A stretch of DNA of 64,000 nucleotides, taken from NCBI RefSeq assembly GCF_001638985.1, contig NW_017265151.1, positions 1,053,505 through 1,117,504 of the forward strand, read 5' to 3'. Under the pieces are notes generated by a model. That model had not been told where the DNA came from. It saw only the letters and a program-made list of their open reading frames with translations, and did no database searches. The position numbers and the translations under genes were made by a program. Origin of the DNA: Phycomyces blakesleeanus NRRL 1555(-) (lineage: Eukaryota; Mucoromycota; Mucoromycetes; Mucorales; Phycomycetaceae). The first letter of the stretch is position 1. Each line of letters opens with the position of its first letter. Below, piece after piece: positions 60,901 through 64,000 of the stretch.

Positions 60901-63900
60901 TGGGATATGCTCAACAACATGCTCAACACCGTGAACTACACCATTAACAGCATGGGTAATGGGTCCACCATGGGGAAGGAGACCGTGGTGACCAATCTTA
61001 GAAGAATCGTGACCACCGATACCGGGAAGCTTACCAAGAACGTCCTTAGCACCCTTGTTGATATCTTTAGCAACGTCACCGACAATTGGGATATGCTCAA
61101 CAACATGCTCAACACCGTGAACTACACCACCAACAGCGTGGGTAATGGGTCCACCGTGGGGAAGGAGACCGTGGTGACCAATCTTAGAAGAATCGTGACC
61201 GCCGATACCAGGGAGCTTACCAAGAACATCCTTAGCACCCTTGTTGATGTCTTTAGCAATGTCACCGACAATTGGAATATGCTCAACAACATGCTCGACA
61301 CCGTGAACTACACCATTAACAGCATGGGTAATGGGTCCACCATGGGGAAGGAGACCGTGGTGACCAATCTTAGAAGAATCGTGACCACCGATACCGGGAA
61401 GCTTACCAAGAACGCCCTTAGCACCCTTGTTGATGTCTTTAGCAACGTCACCGACAATTGGGATATGCTCAACAACATGCTCAACACCGTGAACTACACC
61501 ATTAACAGCATGGGTAATGGGTCCACCATGGGGAAGGAGACCGTGGTGACCAATCTTAGAAGAATCGTGACCACCAATACCGGGAAGCTTACCAAGAACG
61601 TCCTTAGCACCCTTGTTGATGTCTTTAGCAACGTCACCGACAATTGGGATATGCTCAACAACATGCTCAACACCGTGAACTACACCATTAACAGCGTGGG
61701 TAATGGGTCCACCGTGGGGAAGGAGACCGTGGTGACCAATCTTAGAAGAATCGTGACCGCCGATACCAGGGAGCTTACCAAGAACATCCTTAGCACCCTT
61801 GTTGATGTCTTTAGCAATGTCACCGACAATAGGGATATGCTCGACGACGTGCTCAACACCATGGAATACACCGTCAACAGCGTGTTCGACACCATGAGCG
61901 ACACCACCAACAGCATGGGCAATTGGTCCACCGAGAGGAAGAAGGCCGTGGTGGCCAATCTTAGAGGAGTCGTGGCCGCCGGTACCGGGAAGTTTATTAA
62001 GAATGGCTTTAGGACCCTTCTTGAGGCCTTCAGCAATATCACCAACAACTGGGATTTTCTCAACACCATCCTTGACAACATGCCCAAGTGCATCAGCGAC
62101 ATGGCCCAGAAGACCAAAGTGATGGATACCGTGATGGCTGACCTTTCCTGAGCCATTTCCATCAATACCAGGAGGCGTAATAAGGGACTTGACACCCTTG
62201 TTCAGGTCTTTAGCAATAGGGCCGACAATTGGAATTTTCTCGACAACATGGTTGATATCTTTGTTCAGCTCACCAACAAGGTTGCCAATAGGACCCCCAT
62301 GAGGGAACATCTTGTTATGAGTGACCTTAGAGGAATCGCCACCGATACCAGGGAGCTTGCCTATAATGGTTCTAGCACCCTTCTGAAGGTCACCAACAAG
62401 TGGAATCTTTTCAACGACATCCTCGACCTTGTGAGCTGCACCACTAACGGCTTGACCAATAGGACCCCCATGGGCAAGGAGACCGCTGTGACCAACCTTG
62501 GAAGGTTTGCCACCAATTCCAGGGAGCTTTCCTGCAACTTGAGCAATAGGACCGCCAAGGAGACCATGATGACCAACCTTAGAGGAATCACCGTTTAGGC
62601 CAGGAAGCTTACCAACAGTGGCTTTAAGACCCTTTTTGATATCGCCTGCAATATCACCAACAATTGGGATCTTTCCAACAACATGCTCGACTGTATCCTT
62701 TACATCACCGACAGCGTGGACAATTGGACCATTGAAAGGAGGGAAGCCATGGTGACCGATCTTTGAGGAATCACCACCAATTCCAGAAATCCTACCAACA
62801 ATGGATTCGGGACCTTTCATGATATCGCTTGCAATATCACCAACAATTGGGATCTTTCCGACGACCAGCTCGGAACCATCCTTAAGCCCATTAACAATGG
62901 ACTTGGCATCGTTTTTAAGTCCACCAGCGATTGGACCAACAATGGGAATTTTTTCAAATGCATGCTCAACGCCATGGACAACGTGGGCAATAGGTCCACC
63001 ATGGTGGAAGAGACCGTGATGACCTGACTTTGAATCATCATCATTACCGATACCAGGGAGCTTATCAACGACAGCCTTGACACCCTTGTTGACATCTTTA
63101 GCAATGTCACCGACAATTGGAATATGCTCAACAACATGCTCAACACCGTGAACTACACCATTAACAGCATGGGTAATGGGTCCACCATGGGGAAGGAGAC
63201 CGTGGTGACCAATCTTAGAAGAGCCGTGACCGCCGATACCAGGGAGCTTACCAAGAACATCCTTAGCACCCTTGTTGATGTCTTTAGCAACGTCACCGAC
63301 AATTGGGATATGCTCAACAACATGCTCAACACCGTGAACTACACCATTAACAGCGTGGGTAATGGGTCCACCGTGGGGAAGGAGACCGTGGTGACCAATC
63401 TTAGAAGAATCGTGACCGCCGATACCAGGGAGCTTACCAAGAACGTCCTTAGCACCCTTGTTGATGTCTTTAGCAACGTCACCGACAATTGGGATATGCT
63501 CAACAACATGCTCAACACCGTGAACTACACCACCAACAGCGTGGGTAATGGGTCCACCGTGGGGAAGGAGACCGTGGTGACCAATCTTAGAAGAATCGTG
63601 ACCGCCGATACCAGGGAGCTTACCAAGAACATCCTTAGCACCCTTGTTGATGTCTTTAGCAATGTCACCGACAATTGGGATATGCTCAACAACATGCTCA
63701 ACACCGTGAACTACACCACCAACAGCGTGGGTAATGGGTCCACCGTGGGGAAGGAGACCGTGGTGACCAATCTTAGAAGAATCGTGACCGCCGATACCAG
63801 GGAGCTTACCAAGAACATCCTTAGCACCCTTGTTGATGTCTTTAGCAATGTCACCGACAATTGGGATATGCTCAACAACATGCTCAACACCGTGAACTAC

Positions 63901-64000
63901 ACCACCAACAGCGTGGGTAATGGGTCCACCGTGGGGAAGGAGACCGTGGTGACCAATCTTAGACGAATAAGTGACCGCCGATACCAGGGAGCTTACCAAG
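57982..64000 (-). CDS. Giant tandem-repeat protein with IPIVGD modules (partial, runs off edge)
   Basis: One open frame of about 2000 codons with no intron ends in TAG at 57982-57984; its 5' end lies outside the window. It is built from roughly 25-30 modules with a 62-residue (186-bp) period. Each has a His/Gly loop (SSKIGHHGLLPHGGPI), an amphipathic helix (HGVEHVVEHIPIVGDI), a charged helix (AKDINKGAKDVLGK) and a LPGIGG turn. Protein order: a near-identical array (64000 to about 63060), diverged modules (about 63050-62000), a second near-identical array (about 61990-60640), an EDAIEKIPIVGDVAKD subtype (60640-60070), Gly-rich GDVPIVGDITGGIKKGAD modules (about 59250-58200), and an acidic tail (AEEETASMMADSDDYLYE to ENFDLD). 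No family is recognised. A structural or surface (cell-wall, spore or membrane-binding) role is a guess. A one-base insertion at about 63964-63972 shifts the frame. Confidence 0.85.
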   Translation of the reverse strand, partial: LVSSLVSAVTYSSKIGHHGLLPHGGPITHAVGGVVHGVEHVVEHIPIVGDIAKDINKGAKDVLGKLPGIGGHDSSKIGHHGLLPHGGPITHAVGGVVHGVEHVVEHIPIVGDIAKDINKGAKDVLGKLPGIGGHDSSKIGHHGLLPHGGPITHAVGGVVHGVEHVVEHIPIVGDVAKDINKGAKDVLGKLPGIGGHDSSKIGHHGLLPHGGPITHAVNGVVHGVEHVVEHIPIVGDVAKDINKGAKDVLGKLPGIGGHGSSKIGHHGLLPHGGPITHAVNGVVHGVEHVVEHIPIVGDIAKDVNKGVKAVVDKLPGIGNDDDSKSGHHGLFHHGGPIAHVVHGVEHAFEKIPIVGPIAGGLKNDAKSIVNGLKDGSELVVGKIPIVGDIASDIMKGPESIVGRISGIGGDSSKIGHHGFPPFNGPIVHAVGDVKDTVEHVVGKIPIVGDIAGDIKKGLKATVGKLPGLNGDSSKVGHHGLLGGPIAQVAGKLPGIGGKPSKVGHSGLLAHGGPIGQAVSGAAHKVEDVVEKIPLVGDLQKGARTIIGKLPGIGGDSSKVTHNKMFPHGGPIGNLVGELNKDINHVVEKIPIVGPIAKDLNKGVKSLITPPGIDGNGSGKVSHHGIHHFGLLGHVADALGHVVKDGVEKIPVVGDIAEGLKKGPKAILNKLPGTGGHDSSKIGHHGLLPLGGPIAHAVGGVAHGVEHAVDGVFHGVEHVVEHIPIVGDIAKDINKGAKDVLGKLPGIGGHDSSKIGHHGLLPHGGPITHAVNGVVHGVEHVVEHIPIVGDVAKDINKGAKDVLGKLPGIGGHDSSKIGHHGLLPHGGPITHAVNGVVHGVEHVVEHIPIVGDVAKDINKGAKGVLGKLPGIGGHDSSKIGHHGLLPHGGPITHAVNGVVHGVEHVVEHIPIVGDIAKDINKGAKDVLGKLPGIGGHDSSKIGHHGLLPHGGPITHAVGGVVHGVEHVVEHIPIVGDVAKDINKGAKDVLGKLPGIGGHDSSKIGHHGLLPHGGPITHAVNGVVHGVEHVVEHIPIVGGIAKDLNKGAKDVLGKLPGIGGHDSSKIGHHGLLPHGGPITHAVNGVVHGVEHVIEHIPIVGGIAKDLNKGAKDVLGKIPGIGGDDSSKIGHHGLLPHGGPITHAVGGVAHGLEDAIEKIPIVGDVAKDLNKGIKSVVGKLPGIGGDDSSKIGHHGLLPHGGPITHAVGGVAHGLEDAIEKIPIVGDVAKDLNKGIKSVVGKLPGIGGDDSSKIGHHGLLPHGGPITHAVGGVAHGLEDAIEKIPIVGDVAKDLNKGVKSVVGKLPGIGGDAGSKIGHHGLLPHGGPIAHVVGGVAHGVEHVVEHIPIVGDVAKDLNKGVKSVVGKLPGIGGDAGSKVGHKALPHLGLPHLGLPHLGGPITHVAGGLKDGVDHVIDNIPVVGDLKKGVDSVVSKIPIVGDIVDPKHKHHGLLGALPHLGGDDSSKIGHHGLLPHGGPISHIVGGVAHGLEDAIEKIPIVGDIAKDLNKGAKALVGKLPGIGGDAGSKVGHKALPHLGLPHLGLPHLGGPIGHVAGDVMDGAKSVVDHLPIIGPDSPKLGHHGIFGFPHHGKGIMDIPADAGESAGSAAGGAIEGTKNSAHGVGGLVGDVAGAGAKVADALVGGIPIVGDVTDGLKKGADVIGDGISGLGDAAKHVASGFIDGTDALIGDVPIVGDITGGIKKGADKVAEGLSGLGDGHIGIPGLSGDVPGIGKGIPSFADAAGDVVSGVTGSIKKGIDVVDDGISGVGNIAGDIIKGADALVGDVPIVGDITGSLKKGADLVSGGPLKIGGGLPGLGDVAGDAASTVTGGLKKGADLIGDGISGVGKAASGAASGLAKGVDAVVGKIPVVGDLTGAVKNGAEAIDDKTPSPGSGLPFGIPSIGGVAGGLVKGADSLVGKIPVVGDITGGLSKGVDVVSDHKKSLFPKLGKGHLFGGLAEEETASMMADSDDYLYEASAPAVDLSPVELEYPSFEMGYLSQADLENFDLD
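58200..64000. repeat. 186-bp coding minisatellite array
   Basis: Tandem units, exact 186-bp spacing in the homogenised parts (for example the string CCGATACCAGGGAGC at 63607 and 63793). Neighbouring units differ by only a few bases, mostly synonymous, in the arrays 60640-61990 and 63060-64000. Units in 62000-63050 and below 60070 are diverged or truncated. This is the pattern of recent unequal crossing-over acting on two sub-arrays. Confidence 0.9.

Noticed and set aside
60187..62151. 654-codon open frame on the plus strand opposite the repeat gene
   Set aside because: It is the antisense shadow of the 62-residue modules: its own repeat period is identical and its openness follows from the biased codons of the real gene. 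No promoter or splice context supports it.
58200..64000. CRISPR-like array
   Set aside because: The 186-bp units are coding, contiguous and without unique spacers, in a eukaryotic genome.

Overview
The window is nuclear DNA of a filamentous fungus, most likely an early-diverging zygomycete-type mould (Mucoromycota). The evidence is AT-rich intergenic DNA, genes with many short GT-AG introns, Sel1-repeat and F-box families, and Tc1/mariner remnants. All placements rest on reading the sequence; no database search was possible.

Left part (1-24 kb): the 3' end of an unknown gene (3-161) converges with a small three-exon YOS1/IER3IP1 homologue (403-791, minus strand). A 100-base assembly gap (2071-2170) lies between two 898-bp copies of one sequence and looks like an unmerged contig overlap. 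From 3 to 9.5 kb I see only AT-rich DNA and microsatellites. An eight-exon heat shock transcription factor (9589-12044, minus) is the first large gene. From 12 to 24 kb the DNA is mostly non-coding and holds decayed coding relics, a broken Tc1/mariner transposase (about 20.86-21.84 kb) and a 67-bp near-perfect palindrome.

Middle (24-44.8 kb): a FAR1-type zinc-cluster protein, an F-box protein, a second Tc1/mariner remnant, a 16-exon AVL9 homologue followed 94 bp later by TMA7, a 36-residue zinc-knuckle mini-protein, a five-exon gene resembling UPF0739/C1orf74, and, across a microsatellite-rich divergent promoter, a 690-residue Sel1-repeat protein. A single-exon membrane protein of unknown function follows.

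Right part (47.8-64 kb): a short His-rich protein with a good TATA box, a two-exon small membrane protein, a pseudogene whose four in-frame stops all fit Gln-to-stop C-to-T changes, the 13-exon SUMO E1 subunit UBA2, and directly behind it a peroxiredoxin-fold gene whose peroxidatic Cys is Ala. The last 6 kb (minus strand, running off the right edge) is one intronless ORF of at least 2000 codons. It is built from 62-residue modules carrying IPIVGD and is the most unusual object here. A one-base insertion breaks its frame about 30 bp from the window edge.

Functionally, YOS1 and AVL9 both belong to the secretory pathway, TMA7 to translation, UBA2 to SUMO conjugation and HSF to stress transcription. 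They sit together by chance rather than as a cluster. The gene models were built by hand: in each multi-exon model the splice phases were checked so that the summed exons give an open frame.
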